A stretch of 64,000 nt of DNA from Mariniblastus fucicola (GTDB taxonomy: Bacteria; Planctomycetota; Planctomycetia; Pirellulales; Pirellulaceae). A model generated the notes under the pieces. The model was not told where the DNA came from. It saw only the letters and a list, made by a program, of their open reading frames with translations, and ran no database searches. Both the position numbers and the translations under genes were made by a program. Positions 1-8,251 of the stretch are shown in pieces. The DNA is taken from positions 3,596,001 to 3,660,000 of the forward strand of contig NZ_CP042912.1 in NCBI RefSeq assembly GCF_008087665.1, in the 5' to 3' direction. How positions within the stretch are numbered: position 1 is the first letter of the stretch; every line of letters begins with the position of its first letter.

Positions 1-123
1 GTCATTGGATAGTCTAGTTCCATTATTTCAGTGCGATGCGGCACTGGACGTTCAAAGGCCAAAACGGCAATATCTCTGAGACCGGTTCCTGGAACGCCCA
101 TCGCTCCGAGGCTACTTCTCTGC

Positions 124-208
124 CGGATCTATCGAATAGGCGGATCTATCGAATAGGCGGATCTATCGAATAGGCGGATCTATCGAATAGGCGGATCTAT
201 CGATTGAG
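124..208. repeat. 17-bp tandem repeat, about five copies
   Basis: The unit CGGATCTATCGAATAGG is repeated head to tail four times without change, and a fifth copy diverges at its end. It lies in non-coding sequence upstream of the first sulfatase gene. It has no spacers, so it is not a CRISPR array. A similar 18-bp array occurs at 16861-16932. Confidence 0.9.
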
Positions 209-532
209 CCTCGGCTTGGGGCTGGCGTTGTGAGAAGTTGCGGAACCGGCTTGCCGGGAACTTCTTATTATTCAACCAGGATCGCAATGCTGAGTCTCGT
301 TTTTTCGATTAACAATGCCAGTAGCAGAAAAGGCTCGCCATCATCAGTCGCGAGAGCCGGTGCACTTTGAAGCCGAGACACAGGCGAGTCGGGCCCTCTG
401 CCGAGTGCACTTTTTCAGACGCCAGAGATGTGTGCTGGACATGGTGATTGCTTCAATCGTTCCTTGTCGCGGTACCGTGCCTGAAAACGTCGGGCACGGG
501 GGTAAGGAGCTTTGCCGCCTTACGCGTTTAAC

Positions 533-690
533 GGCAGGTAGAGCCTTGCGCTTTCAACGGCGGCTAGCGCCTTGCCGCTCATGTTTGCAATAACGGCCGC
601 CCGCGCCATGCGCAATTAACGGCGGCTCGCGCCTCGCCGCTGATGTTTACCAAGCGTGCCTGGAACGGCGAACTTGAGGTTCGAAACTGG
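533..690. repeat. degenerate palindromic dispersed repeat
   Basis: Contains two arms related to CGGCGGCTAGCGCCTTGCCG and a right end resembling TTTACCAA-GCGTGCC. Better-preserved copies of the same element lie at 36677-36813 and 47753-47891. This copy is eroded, and its left terminal repeat is not recognisable. I see no convincing gene in bases 1-719; an open frame at 315-593 has no signal peptide, ribosome binding site or family resemblance. Confidence 0.55.
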
Positions 691-719
691 CTGTGGTCAA
701 TCTGGACTGTTTCAGATTG

Positions 720-2312
720 CTATTGGTCGACTTTCGCGCCGGTGGCTTTCTGATCGCCAATCGTCGAATCGTCCAAGCCCGGAAGTTGCCAACGCTTGAA
801 CGGATGAGTCTCATGTTCATCAAGCATGATTTTCTCGATTCGCTGAACTACTTCCGGGAAATCTGCGGCAACATCCTTCTCTTCGGCAACATCCGTGCTC
901 AAGTCGTAAAGCTCGACTTTCCCTTTCAAGCCGTTGACTCGATAGCCCTTCCATTTTTCAAGGTGAACCGCCTGTTGATTTGCTCGCTCGTAGAACTCCC
1001 AATAGAGATACTCTCGCGGTTCCTGTTGGTCAGGTTGGTTGCGCAACGTTGGAAGTATCGAAATGCCGTCCATCTGATCGGACTTGGCCAACCCGCCTGC
1101 ATCGGCGATCGTCGGCATCAAATCGTATTGCGTGGTCCACTGGTCGGTCGTTGAACCCGCCGGGATCGTGCCGGGCCAACTGGCAATCAGGGGAACACGA
1201 ATCCCGCCTTCGTAAAGGTAACGTTTGTACATTCGAAACGGACCATTGCCGTCCCACGTTTTCGTTCGCCCGTAATAGCTGTCTTCATCGCCATTGTCGG
1301 AGGTCCAGATCACGATGGTATTTTCAGCAAGCTCAAGCTCTTGCAAGGCTTCCACAATGCGTCCAACATTTCGATCGTGTCGCGTCATCAGCGCGGCGTA
1401 AAGCTGCTCAAGTTTCGTGAGTTCGTGGCCGTCGAGTTGGTCGTAGCCTTCGAGTGACGGCGTCCACAGCCCCTGAAAGGGAACGGTCTTCGCGTCTCCA
1501 TGCGGCACGGTGCTGGCGAAGTAAACGAAAAAGGGCTTCCCTTTGTTCTCCGTCATGAAATCGATGATCTTGTCGGTGTAGAGATCTTCGGTAAAGACAC
1601 CGTGTTCGCCCAGCACCGGAACGTGTTCGCGGATTTTGTTGCGCGCGTTTTCGGGAATCGGTTTCTTGACGCCGTTTTCCCAAATGTGGGTTCCGTAAAA
1701 ACTGCGGCAATCTACGTGACCGAGGTAGCCCAGCCAGTAATCCCATCCCGTGTGCGTGATCGTTTCTGGCTTGCATGCTCCTCCGACACTAAGTTTGCCA
1801 AAGCCCGCGGTCGTGTAGCCCGCAGCCTTCGCGACTTCTCCAAGCAACGGGTAACTTGGCGGCCAGTCCGGGACCGGAGCCGTACCGAAATTGGCTCGCC
1901 ACGCCGCGTGACCACCGTGTTTGCCGGTCAGCAGACTACAACGAGACGGACCGCAAACGGCATTGCCGGCATAGGCTCGCGTGAATCTCATTCCGTTTGC
2001 CGCCAGACGGTCCAGATTCGGCGTCTTGATGATTTTCATACTGGCGTCATCAAGCTTGTAGCAGGGAACTTTGCCGATCCCCCAATCATCGGTGTTGATG
2101 TAGATGATGTTGGGCTGACGCGACTTTGTTTTGCCCACCAGCGGATCGGCGTTCGCGACCACTCCAGTTTCGCGGACTTGCGTGATCGGCTCGTTTTCAT
2201 CTTCGTTGAACGGCTGTTTCGTCGGGGCGGCGTTGAGGCTGAGCGCGGCGATGCCTGCAAAGAGCAGGGCGAAGACAATGGCCGAAATGTTTGCTGATCG
2301 TCTATTCGTCAT
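720..2312 (-). CDS. secreted type I sulfatase
   Basis: A 530-residue arylsulfatase-family protein that should hydrolyse sulfate esters, probably on sulfated polysaccharides, outside the cytoplasm. The start chosen at 2312 gives a hydrophobic N-terminal signal of about 25 residues (MTNRRSANISAIVFALLF). The longer open frame to 2609 adds a low-complexity, non-conserved extension and overlaps the upstream region of the next gene. The metal-binding motif NIIYINTDDWG lies near residue 70. The formylglycine motif C-G-P-S-R starts at Cys120, which the maturation enzyme would convert, followed by SLLTGKHG. HGDAK and WTSDNGDED further along match the usual active-site blocks. It is divergently transcribed from the amidohydrolase gene at 2629. 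The substrate cannot be told from sequence. Confidence 0.93.
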   Translation of the reverse strand: MTNRRSANISAIVFALLFAGIAALSLNAAPTKQPFNEDENEPITQVRETGVVANADPLVGKTKSRQPNIIYINTDDWGIGKVPCYKLDDASMKIIKTPNLDRLAANGMRFTRAYAGNAVCGPSRCSLLTGKHGGHAAWRANFGTAPVPDWPPSYPLLGEVAKAAGYTTAGFGKLSVGGACKPETITHTGWDYWLGYLGHVDCRSFYGTHIWENGVKKPIPENARNKIREHVPVLGEHGVFTEDLYTDKIIDFMTENKGKPFFVYFASTVPHGDAKTVPFQGLWTPSLEGYDQLDGHELTKLEQLYAALMTRHDRNVGRIVEALQELELAENTIVIWTSDNGDEDSYYGRTKTWDGNGPFRMYKRYLYEGGIRVPLIASWPGTIPAGSTTDQWTTQYDLMPTIADAGGLAKSDQMDGISILPTLRNQPDQQEPREYLYWEFYERANQQAVHLEKWKGYRVNGLKGKVELYDLSTDVAEEKDVAADFPEVVQRIEKIMLDEHETHPFKRWQLPGLDDSTIGDQKATGAKVDQ

Positions 2313-2628
2313 TCTGTTGCTCGTACTAAAAATGTGTCGTGAACGATGCGTGGTCTGTGCGCTCAAATTCCTCAGCGGCACCGTCGCCCAGAATCTGCTG
2401 CACTGGGCGGCGTCGTCAGGAACCGCGATTCTGAACTCTCCCTGGCAGATAGTAAAGCACCGTCGAGCCTGACGCCGGGGGGGGGCGTGCACGCTATTTT
2501 CAATCTCGCGATACCCGATAGCTGCAAAGCGGCTTACACTGTTCCGCTGGAGAGCTTCTGCAACGTTGCAAAACAAAAGTCCGCGATGCCGGACGGGAGT
2601 TCTCGACACTGCTTGAGGTTGATGACAA

Positions 2629-3705
2629 ATGCCAGTTGAACGACAAACGATTGATGACTGGAATGGTCAACGCGTGCTTCCGGGAGAATCGAAAGACATT
2701 TTCCTCGCAGTCAGCGAAAGCTATAGCGGGATGACTGTCAAAATTCCTGTTCACGTCCGACGTGCCAAAGCAGACGGGCCAACCATTTTTGTCACCGGTG
2801 CGTTGCACGGCGATGAGATTAACGGCACGGGTGCGATTCGCCAGCTGGTTCAGGACGAAGAACTGTCGTTGGTAAGAGGTTCGGTGATCCTCGTTCCCGT
2901 GCTCAACATTCTCGCGTTTGATCGTCATTCGCGATATCTGCCGGACCGACGCGATTTGAATCGTGCGTTTCCGGGATCAGAAACTGGAAGCTTGGCAGGT
3001 CGAATGGCTCGGACCATTTTCGACGAAATCGTGATGCGTTGCGACTATGGCATCGACCTTCATAGCGCTTCGGTTCGCCGCACGAACTATCCGAACGTGA
3101 GAGGCGATTTGCAGAACCCGGAAGTCAAACGGATCGCGGAAGCTTTCGGTTGCGAGATCATTATGGACGGCAAAGGGCCCAAGAAAGCACTGCGGCGAGA
3201 GGCCTGCGAGGCCGGTTGTCACACCATTGTCATGGAAGCCGGAGAGGTCTTTAAAGTGGAACCCGGGATCGTCGAATCTTCGGTACGCGGGGTTAAAAAC
3301 GTGCTGGTAGAGTTAAACATGCTGGACCAGGAACCTGAGAGCCCTGACTATCAGGTCACGGTCAAGAAATCGAAATGGATTCGCGCGGAAAAAGGTGGCT
3401 TTCTGGAGTTTCATGTGAAGCCCGGTGAGGTGATCGAAAAAGGCCAACCGATTTCAACTAACACGAACTTGCTGGGCCGCGACCGTCACACCGTTTCTGC
3501 GCCTTTCGACGCAGTGGTGATCGGCATGACGACTTTACCAGCGATCAGCCCAGGCGAACCGATTTGCAATCTGGGTATGCTACCCAAATCCGTGAAACCG
3601 GCTGAGCTAAGAAAGCTGCGAAGAAAAGAGCAGGGCCTGGAAGGCCGCGTCGTTGAAGAACTCGCATCAAACCTTCTGGTGGTCAAGCCAGAGCTGGATG
3701 ACTGA
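2629..3705 (+). CDS. succinylglutamate desuccinylase/aspartoacylase family zinc amidohydrolase
   Basis: A 358-residue M14-like metalloenzyme. The Zn-ligand motif HGDE sits at about residues 64-67 in GALHGDEING. RRDLNRAFPG (about 107-116) and the second Zn ligand in GIDLHSAS (about 143-150) follow, the standard order for the aspartoacylase/AstE family. The C-terminal third is a biotinyl/lipoyl-like beta segment (residues about 255-320) also common in this family. No signal peptide is seen, so it is probably cytoplasmic. The family removes an acyl group from an N-acylated amino acid; which one cannot be assigned here. The nearest neighbour is a divergent sulfatase with no obvious pathway link. 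Confidence 0.88.
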   Translation: MPVERQTIDDWNGQRVLPGESKDIFLAVSESYSGMTVKIPVHVRRAKADGPTIFVTGALHGDEINGTGAIRQLVQDEELSLVRGSVILVPVLNILAFDRHSRYLPDRRDLNRAFPGSETGSLAGRMARTIFDEIVMRCDYGIDLHSASVRRTNYPNVRGDLQNPEVKRIAEAFGCEIIMDGKGPKKALRREACEAGCHTIVMEAGEVFKVEPGIVESSVRGVKNVLVELNMLDQEPESPDYQVTVKKSKWIRAEKGGFLEFHVKPGEVIEKGQPISTNTNLLGRDRHTVSAPFDAVVIGMTTLPAISPGEPICNLGMLPKSVKPAELRKLRRKEQGLEGRVVEELASNLLVVKPELDD

Positions 3706-3719
3706 CAAAGCGCAACGAA

Positions 3720-3768
3720 CCGGCAGCTAACGCCTTGCCGCTCACATATACCAAAACCAAACAGTGCC
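3720..3768. repeat. half copy of the palindromic dispersed repeat
   Basis: CGGCAGCTAACGCCTTGCCG followed by ACCAAACAGTGC-CCAG matches the right half of the element at 36677-36813, including the terminal repeat and a CTAG-like flank. The left half is missing. Confidence 0.6.
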
Positions 3769-3772
3769 CAGA

Positions 3773-4248
3773 CTGTTCATCAAAGGTTAGCTGTCCAAGT
3801 ATCGAAATTTGATTGGATCATCGTCGTATGTTGCGGCGGAATAATATCGCTTCTCGAAATCTATTTTCTATCGCACCAAGTCGCAGCCATTCGTGAGCGG
3901 TTTCTAACACCAACGGTTTGAGACGGAACCGTTTTCAGATCGCCGTTAACTGAGTCGACGCATTCGAGGCATTGCTAATAGGCGGACAATGCATGCCTTC
4001 AGCCGTGACCCCGTACATCAAACGCGGATCTTGAAACCGACTCCCAATCGCAATGTGAGGCACCGACTGTGGCCGAACGTCCGGTCAATATCGATTCACG
4101 TACCACTATCCAAACTTAACAACTGCCTAGCCTCCATTGCCTTGATTCAGGCAACGATCATTGATACGATCCATTTCAGAATCTCTTCCCTCGATGTTAA
4201 CTGCCCTCATCTCTGCGACTTTTTTGGTCCATTGGAAAAGGAAGAAAC
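3773..4248. other. intergenic region without a recognised gene
   Basis: About 475 bases between the amidohydrolase and the DUF1559 gene. One open frame (3989-4252) has no plausible features. The promoter of the DUF1559 gene should lie here. GGAAAAGGAAGAA just before the ATG at 4249 is a probable ribosome binding site. Confidence 0.5.
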
Positions 4249-5271
4249 ATGAGATCCCCTTCGAAGAGAATCCGTAAAGGATTTACGCTTGTTGAACTGC
4301 TGGTCGTGATCGCAATCATTGGCATCCTTGTCGGATTGCTGTTGCCCGCAGTACAAGCCGCACGGGAAGCTGCCCGGCGAGCAGGTTGCCAGAACAATTT
4401 GCGGCAATTGATTTTGGCTTCGACGAATTACATCTCCGCCTACGATCGGTTTCCGCCTGGTTCCGGGCCGATGACTTTGCAAGGCGGAGGCATGGCTCAG
4501 TTTGGCGGCAGTTGGATCGGAGAGATTCTGCCGCAAATGGATATGCAGACGCTGGCCAATCAGTTGGCCGCTGGTGAGGGAGCCTGTCCAACCAATGAGG
4601 ACATGCAGCATAAGTGTGCTCAAATGGCGATCCCGGTCGCGGCTCTCTATTGCCCGTCATCAAAACAGAAGGACTACGAGGCGACCGATACATTGCTGGC
4701 GGGCGCGACGACACACTACATCGGTTGTTCGGGGCCGGTCTCGACTGATTCGAGCGGATCTTACCCTTCATACGATGCGGGAACTGGATACGGTCCGATC
4801 GGAGTTGGCGGAGTGTTTTCACCGTTTCTCAAGCGGGGCGCGACCTATCCTACGTACTCGAAGAAAACAGCGATCGGAACGCAAGACATCGGCGATGGAA
4901 TGTCAAACACGATCGCCTATGGAGAAACTTCACGCTCAAGCGTAAACGGTGGATTCCTTGCCCATCGAGCGGGCTGGACTTTCGGCGCAACGGGAACTCC
5001 AACGACGATCGGCGGCCGCGTTGTGTTTGTTCCAAGTCGAACGCTGACGGTGAAGAGCGTCGGCGTCGATGGGATCAATGCGAATCGGGACTACTTCGCA
5101 GAACCGGAGTTCGAGAACACGCATTGCTTCAACAGTGCGCATCCTGGCGGAGCCCAATTTGCGTTTGCTGACGGCTCGGTGCATTTTGTTGATGACGGAA
5201 TCGAGATCAACATTCTGCGTTCGCTTTCCAGCATCGATGGTGCAGAAGTCGTATCAGCAGGCGATTTTTAG
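4249..5271 (+). CDS. DUF1559 pseudopilin-like protein
   Basis: 340 residues. The N-terminus has a type IV pilin/pseudopilin prepilin motif, [18 protein letters not shown], followed by LLPAVQAAREAARR, the hallmark of the large planctomycete DUF1559 family. The leader would be cleaved before Phe by a prepilin peptidase and the helix inserted in the membrane. The C-terminal signature HPGGAQFAFADGSVHF (about residues 298-313) is the family H-x9-DG block. The globular middle has DIGDGMSNTIAYGETS, also typical. The role is unknown; a pseudopilin-type secretion or surface-assembly function is usually proposed. It appears monocistronic. A good purine-rich ribosome binding site precedes the ATG. Confidence 0.95.
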   Translation: MRSPSKRIRKGFTLVELLVVIAIIGILVGLLLPAVQAAREAARRAGCQNNLRQLILASTNYISAYDRFPPGSGPMTLQGGGMAQFGGSWIGEILPQMDMQTLANQLAAGEGACPTNEDMQHKCAQMAIPVAALYCPSSKQKDYEATDTLLAGATTHYIGCSGPVSTDSSGSYPSYDAGTGYGPIGVGGVFSPFLKRGATYPTYSKKTAIGTQDIGDGMSNTIAYGETSRSSVNGGFLAHRAGWTFGATGTPTTIGGRVVFVPSRTLTVKSVGVDGINANRDYFAEPEFENTHCFNSAHPGGAQFAFADGSVHFVDDGIEINILRSLSSIDGAEVVSAGDF

Positions 5272-5284
5272 CACGCAGGAATAG

Positions 5285-5665
5285 TTGGATTGGCAGGACG
5301 AAACGGCTCTGCTTGGAGATAGGTTGGAGCCGTAGGAACTCGTTTAACGGCAAGCCGCAGGCGACGGTGTCTGCAGCGAGCGCTCGCGGTCGCCTACGGC
5401 TTGCCGTTAAACAAACGCGATTGCACGCCGCGGTGGCGTAGAGCCGCGCATTTCGCGTTTTTCGCACGCGGGGATTGCTGGATTGGCAGGACGAAACGGT
5501 TCTGCTCGGAATTGAGTCGGGGCCGCAAGAATTCGTTTAACGGCAAGCCGAAGGCGACGGTGTCTGCAGCGAGCGCTCGCGGTCGCCTACGGCTTGCCGT
5601 TAAACAAACGCGATTGCACGCCGCGGTGGCGTAGAGCTGCGCATTTCGCGTTTTTCGCTCGGTTG
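5285..5665. repeat. 193-bp direct duplication carrying a long palindrome
   Basis: Two head-to-tail copies at a period of 193 bases: TTGGCAGGACGAAACGG occurs near 5290 and again near 5483. Each unit holds an inverted repeat whose arms are GTTTAACGGCAAGCCG and CGGCTTGCCGTTAAAC around a GC-rich core (CTGCAGCGAGCGCTCGCGG). Each is followed by the same tail CGCATTTCGCGTTTTTCGC. The copies are almost identical, so the duplication is recent or maintained. It fills the gap between the DUF1559 gene and the next secreted protein. Short open frames across it are incidental. Confidence 0.85.
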
Positions 5666-5768
5666 TGAACTATGTGAGAAAAGATTGCGTTCTGTTACAA
5701 TGGGAATCCACGAAGTGAGGCAACTGCCTCTCTCACTTTGCTCGTCCACTTCCCAAAAAGGGCTTCTT

Positions 5769-6542
5769 ATGCGATCCGTTCTCAGCTTGGCAATTGCGGT
5801 TTGTATCTTGAGCGCGTCCAGCGTTTCTTTCGCTCAACTTTCAAAGAAAAATGGCTTTGGCCAATCCAAGATGCCGCCCACGGTAAAGAAGGACCCGGCG
5901 GAAAAAAAAGAGAAACCGCCAGGGGAAGATTCAGCTGACGAGGACACGGATGCTGCTGCGAACAACAACGCGGGTCCTGCCAAAAACAACGCGGCCAAAA
6001 AGCCTGATGTTCCGGCTGAGAAAAAACTGACTCCGGCGGAACGAAAAGAGAAACTGCGGCTTGAAGTAAAAAAGCAGTACGAGGATCTCTTTTCTTCTAC
6101 GGAGAAATACGAAGTTCGGCTCAGCAACAAAGCACTGGCGTTGAAGAGAGGTCGGCTGATGGCGACGACGAAGAAGAACGGCTTCGTCGTTTTTGAATCG
6201 TCACGAATGATCGTGGCCGTACCAACGAAGTCGCTTCACAAGAAACTGGCGGCCGAAGTAAAAGATCGTCTGGATAAAGCGAAAGAAATTTACGCGAAGA
6301 CTCGTATCGCCTGTGAGGACGTTCTTGAGATCCCAGAAACAGGCGAGGAAAAGCTAGTCGGTCTCGCTGGCCGACAGAAGTTCAAGATGTTCATTCATCG
6401 CAAGCCGAAACCAGACCCGAAAAAGAAATCTTCAAACGCCGACGAAAATGCTGCTGCGAAAACGGATTCAGATTCGAAAGAGAAAGAAGCTGACGAGCCT
6501 TCGGCAGACGAAAAAGACGCTGACAAACTCCAGGCGAATTGA
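5769..6542 (+). CDS. secreted lysine-rich hypothetical protein
   Basis: 257 residues. The ATG at 5769 is chosen because it begins a clear signal peptide, MRSVLSLAIAVCILSASSVSFAQ; AAAAAGGG about 9 bases upstream can serve as ribosome binding site. The longer frame from 5685 adds 28 non-conserved residues. The mature N-terminus (about residues 25-100) is a charged low-complexity Lys/Pro/Glu/Ala stretch. A folded segment follows (about 100-210, containing YEDLFSSTEKYEVRLSNKALALKRG). The tail is again acidic and lysine-rich. I recognise no family. The composition suggests a periplasmic or surface protein with a flexible linker. Confidence 0.75.
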   Translation: MRSVLSLAIAVCILSASSVSFAQLSKKNGFGQSKMPPTVKKDPAEKKEKPPGEDSADEDTDAAANNNAGPAKNNAAKKPDVPAEKKLTPAERKEKLRLEVKKQYEDLFSSTEKYEVRLSNKALALKRGRLMATTKKNGFVVFESSRMIVAVPTKSLHKKLAAEVKDRLDKAKEIYAKTRIACEDVLEIPETGEEKLVGLAGRQKFKMFIHRKPKPDPKKKSSNADENAAAKTDSDSKEKEADEPSADEKDADKLQAN

Positions 6543-6627
6543 CTCACGCTTTCGCCGATCCGCGCGTTTGTAATACGCCAAAGTGATCGGCCAAGGCAAT
6601 TTCTGACTCGATAGACATCCTTTGGAT

Positions 6628-8118
6628 ATGACTGAATTGCCCTTCAAGACTTTCTTGCGCCGCATCGTTCTTGTGGCCATGCTGACTTCCGTTTTTGTAA
6701 ACTTCGCCGCAGCTCAGGACAGGAAAAACGTGCTGTTTATCGCTGTCGATGACCTGCGGCCGGAACTTGGCTGCTACGGCAAGCAGTACATGACGACACC
6801 CAATATCGACGCGCTTGCTTCGAGAGGCGTGTTGTTTGAAAGTGCCTACTGCATGGTGCCAACCTGCGGGGCAAGCCGTGCCGCTGTTATGAGCGGACGG
6901 CGTCCGGCTCCGACTCGGTTTCGAAACTACCTGACGTGGTTGAGCAAAGAAGTTCCTGACGCGATGCCGCTGCATGCCCAGTTCAAGAACGACGGCTACA
7001 CGGCGATCAGCATTGGAAAAATCTTTCACCACATGGATGATCACGCGGACGACTGGTCAGAGCCGCCGGTCCGTCACCAGAGAATCCGGTACTTCAATGA
7101 ACCTGCGAGACAGGCGTCGATCGCGGAACACAAACGGAAGTATCCCAACTCCAATCGCGAACGGCGTGGCCCGGCGTCGGAGTCCGCGGATGTCGCTGAT
7201 GAGGAGTACGGCGATGGCCAGTCGGCGACGGTGGCGATTGAAAAGCTGGAACAGTTTTCGAAAAATCCAGAGCAACCTTTCTTTCTGGCGGTTGGCTTTA
7301 ACAAGCCGCATCTTCCGTTCATCGCGCCGAAGAAGTATTGGGACATGTACGATCGAAGCGAAATCAAAATCGCTGAAAACCATCAAACGCCTGACGATGT
7401 TCCCAAGGTTGCTCTGCACCAATCTGGCGAACTGAGAGCGTACTCGGATATTCCGCCGCGAGGACCGATGGACGAGTCAAAAGCAATCGATTTGATCCAC
7501 GGCTACCGCGCATCGATCAGCTTTATCGACGCTCAAATTGGGCGGATCATCGAAACGCTTGACCGAACGGGCCTGGCGGAAGACACAATTATTGTCCTGT
7601 GGAGCGACCACGGTTGGCAGCTTGGCGAACACGGTTTGTGGAACAAGCACAGCTGTTTTGAAACTTCGATGTGGACGCCGCTGATCATTTCGGTTCCCGG
7701 TGATGATGCGATCAAAGCAGGCCAGCGTGCGACCGGAATCGTGGAATTGATCGATCTTTATCCGACGATCTGCGAGCTGTCCGGCGTCGCTGCACCGGAA
7801 AACCTGGACGGCAATAGCTTGGTTCCAGCGTTGCAGGATCCCGCCGTGGAATTGAAACCTTACGCCATCGGTCGCTATCAATTCGGCGACACGATCCGGA
7901 CCAAGGACTTTCGCTATACCGAGTTTCGCGGCAAAGCCGGCGGCAGTTCCGGCAAAGGCCCCGTTGGAATGGGCAAGATCATGGGCCGCATGATGTTCAG
8001 CCACGCTTCGGACCCCAACGAAAATGAAAACGTCGCGAACAAGGATCGTTTTCAGGACGCAATGCAACAACTTTCCGCAGAGCTGAACGCCAACAAAGGC
8101 CAGCCCTACGAAAAGTAA
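6628..8118 (+). CDS. secreted sulfatase, iduronate-2-sulfatase-like
   Basis: 496 residues from the ATG at 6628; a TTG two codons earlier is an alternative. The signal peptide spans about residues 10-29 and ends in NFAAAQ. NVLFIAVDDLRPELGCYG (about 34-51) and the formylglycine motif C-G-A-S-R at Cys80 (PTCGASRAAVMSGRRP) are the pattern of the iduronate-2-sulfatase/choline-sulfatase branch, with Ala replacing Pro in CxPSR. FNKPHLPFIAPKKYWDMY and WSDHGWQLGEHGLWNKHSCF are further family blocks. Expected to desulfate polysaccharides in the periplasm or outside. It stands alone between two repeat elements. Confidence 0.94.
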   Translation: MTELPFKTFLRRIVLVAMLTSVFVNFAAAQDRKNVLFIAVDDLRPELGCYGKQYMTTPNIDALASRGVLFESAYCMVPTCGASRAAVMSGRRPAPTRFRNYLTWLSKEVPDAMPLHAQFKNDGYTAISIGKIFHHMDDHADDWSEPPVRHQRIRYFNEPARQASIAEHKRKYPNSNRERRGPASESADVADEEYGDGQSATVAIEKLEQFSKNPEQPFFLAVGFNKPHLPFIAPKKYWDMYDRSEIKIAENHQTPDDVPKVALHQSGELRAYSDIPPRGPMDESKAIDLIHGYRASISFIDAQIGRIIETLDRTGLAEDTIIVLWSDHGWQLGEHGLWNKHSCFETSMWTPLIISVPGDDAIKAGQRATGIVELIDLYPTICELSGVAAPENLDGNSLVPALQDPAVELKPYAIGRYQFGDTIRTKDFRYTEFRGKAGGSSGKGPVGMGKIMGRMMFSHASDPNENENVANKDRFQDAMQQLSAELNANKGQPYEK

Positions 8119-8136
8119 ACGGAGCGCGGCGTTGCT

Positions 8137-8251
8137 CTAGAGGCAGTTTCAAAACCTTGTGGCTGCGGCGTCTCGCCGCAGTTAATACCAGAAATACTGC
8201 GGCGAGACGCCGCAGCCACTACCAGGTGATCCGTTTTGAAACTGGCTCTAG
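8137..8251. repeat. palindromic miniature element flanked by CTAG (family 2)
   Basis: The flanks are CTAG at 8137-8140 and CTAG at 8248-8251, which look like a 4-bp target duplication. The terminal inverted repeats are AGGCAGTTTCAAAAC and GTTTTGAAACTGGCT, with one difference. The interior is a near-perfect palindrome with arms GTGGCTGCGGCGTCTCGCCG and its complement around TTAATACCAGAAATA. The right CTAG supplies the TAG stop codon (minus strand) of the acyl-CoA dehydrogenase gene. It has no coding capacity. The hairpin may also act as a bidirectional terminator between two convergent genes. Confidence 0.8.

Noticed and set aside
124-208. CRISPR array
   Set aside because: Repeats are contiguous with no spacers, and no cas gene is near. 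The same applies to 16861-16932.
315-593. Open frame of 92 codons on the plus strand
   Set aside because: It overlaps eroded palindromic repeats, has no ribosome binding site or signal, and an Arg/Cys-rich composition typical of chance frames.
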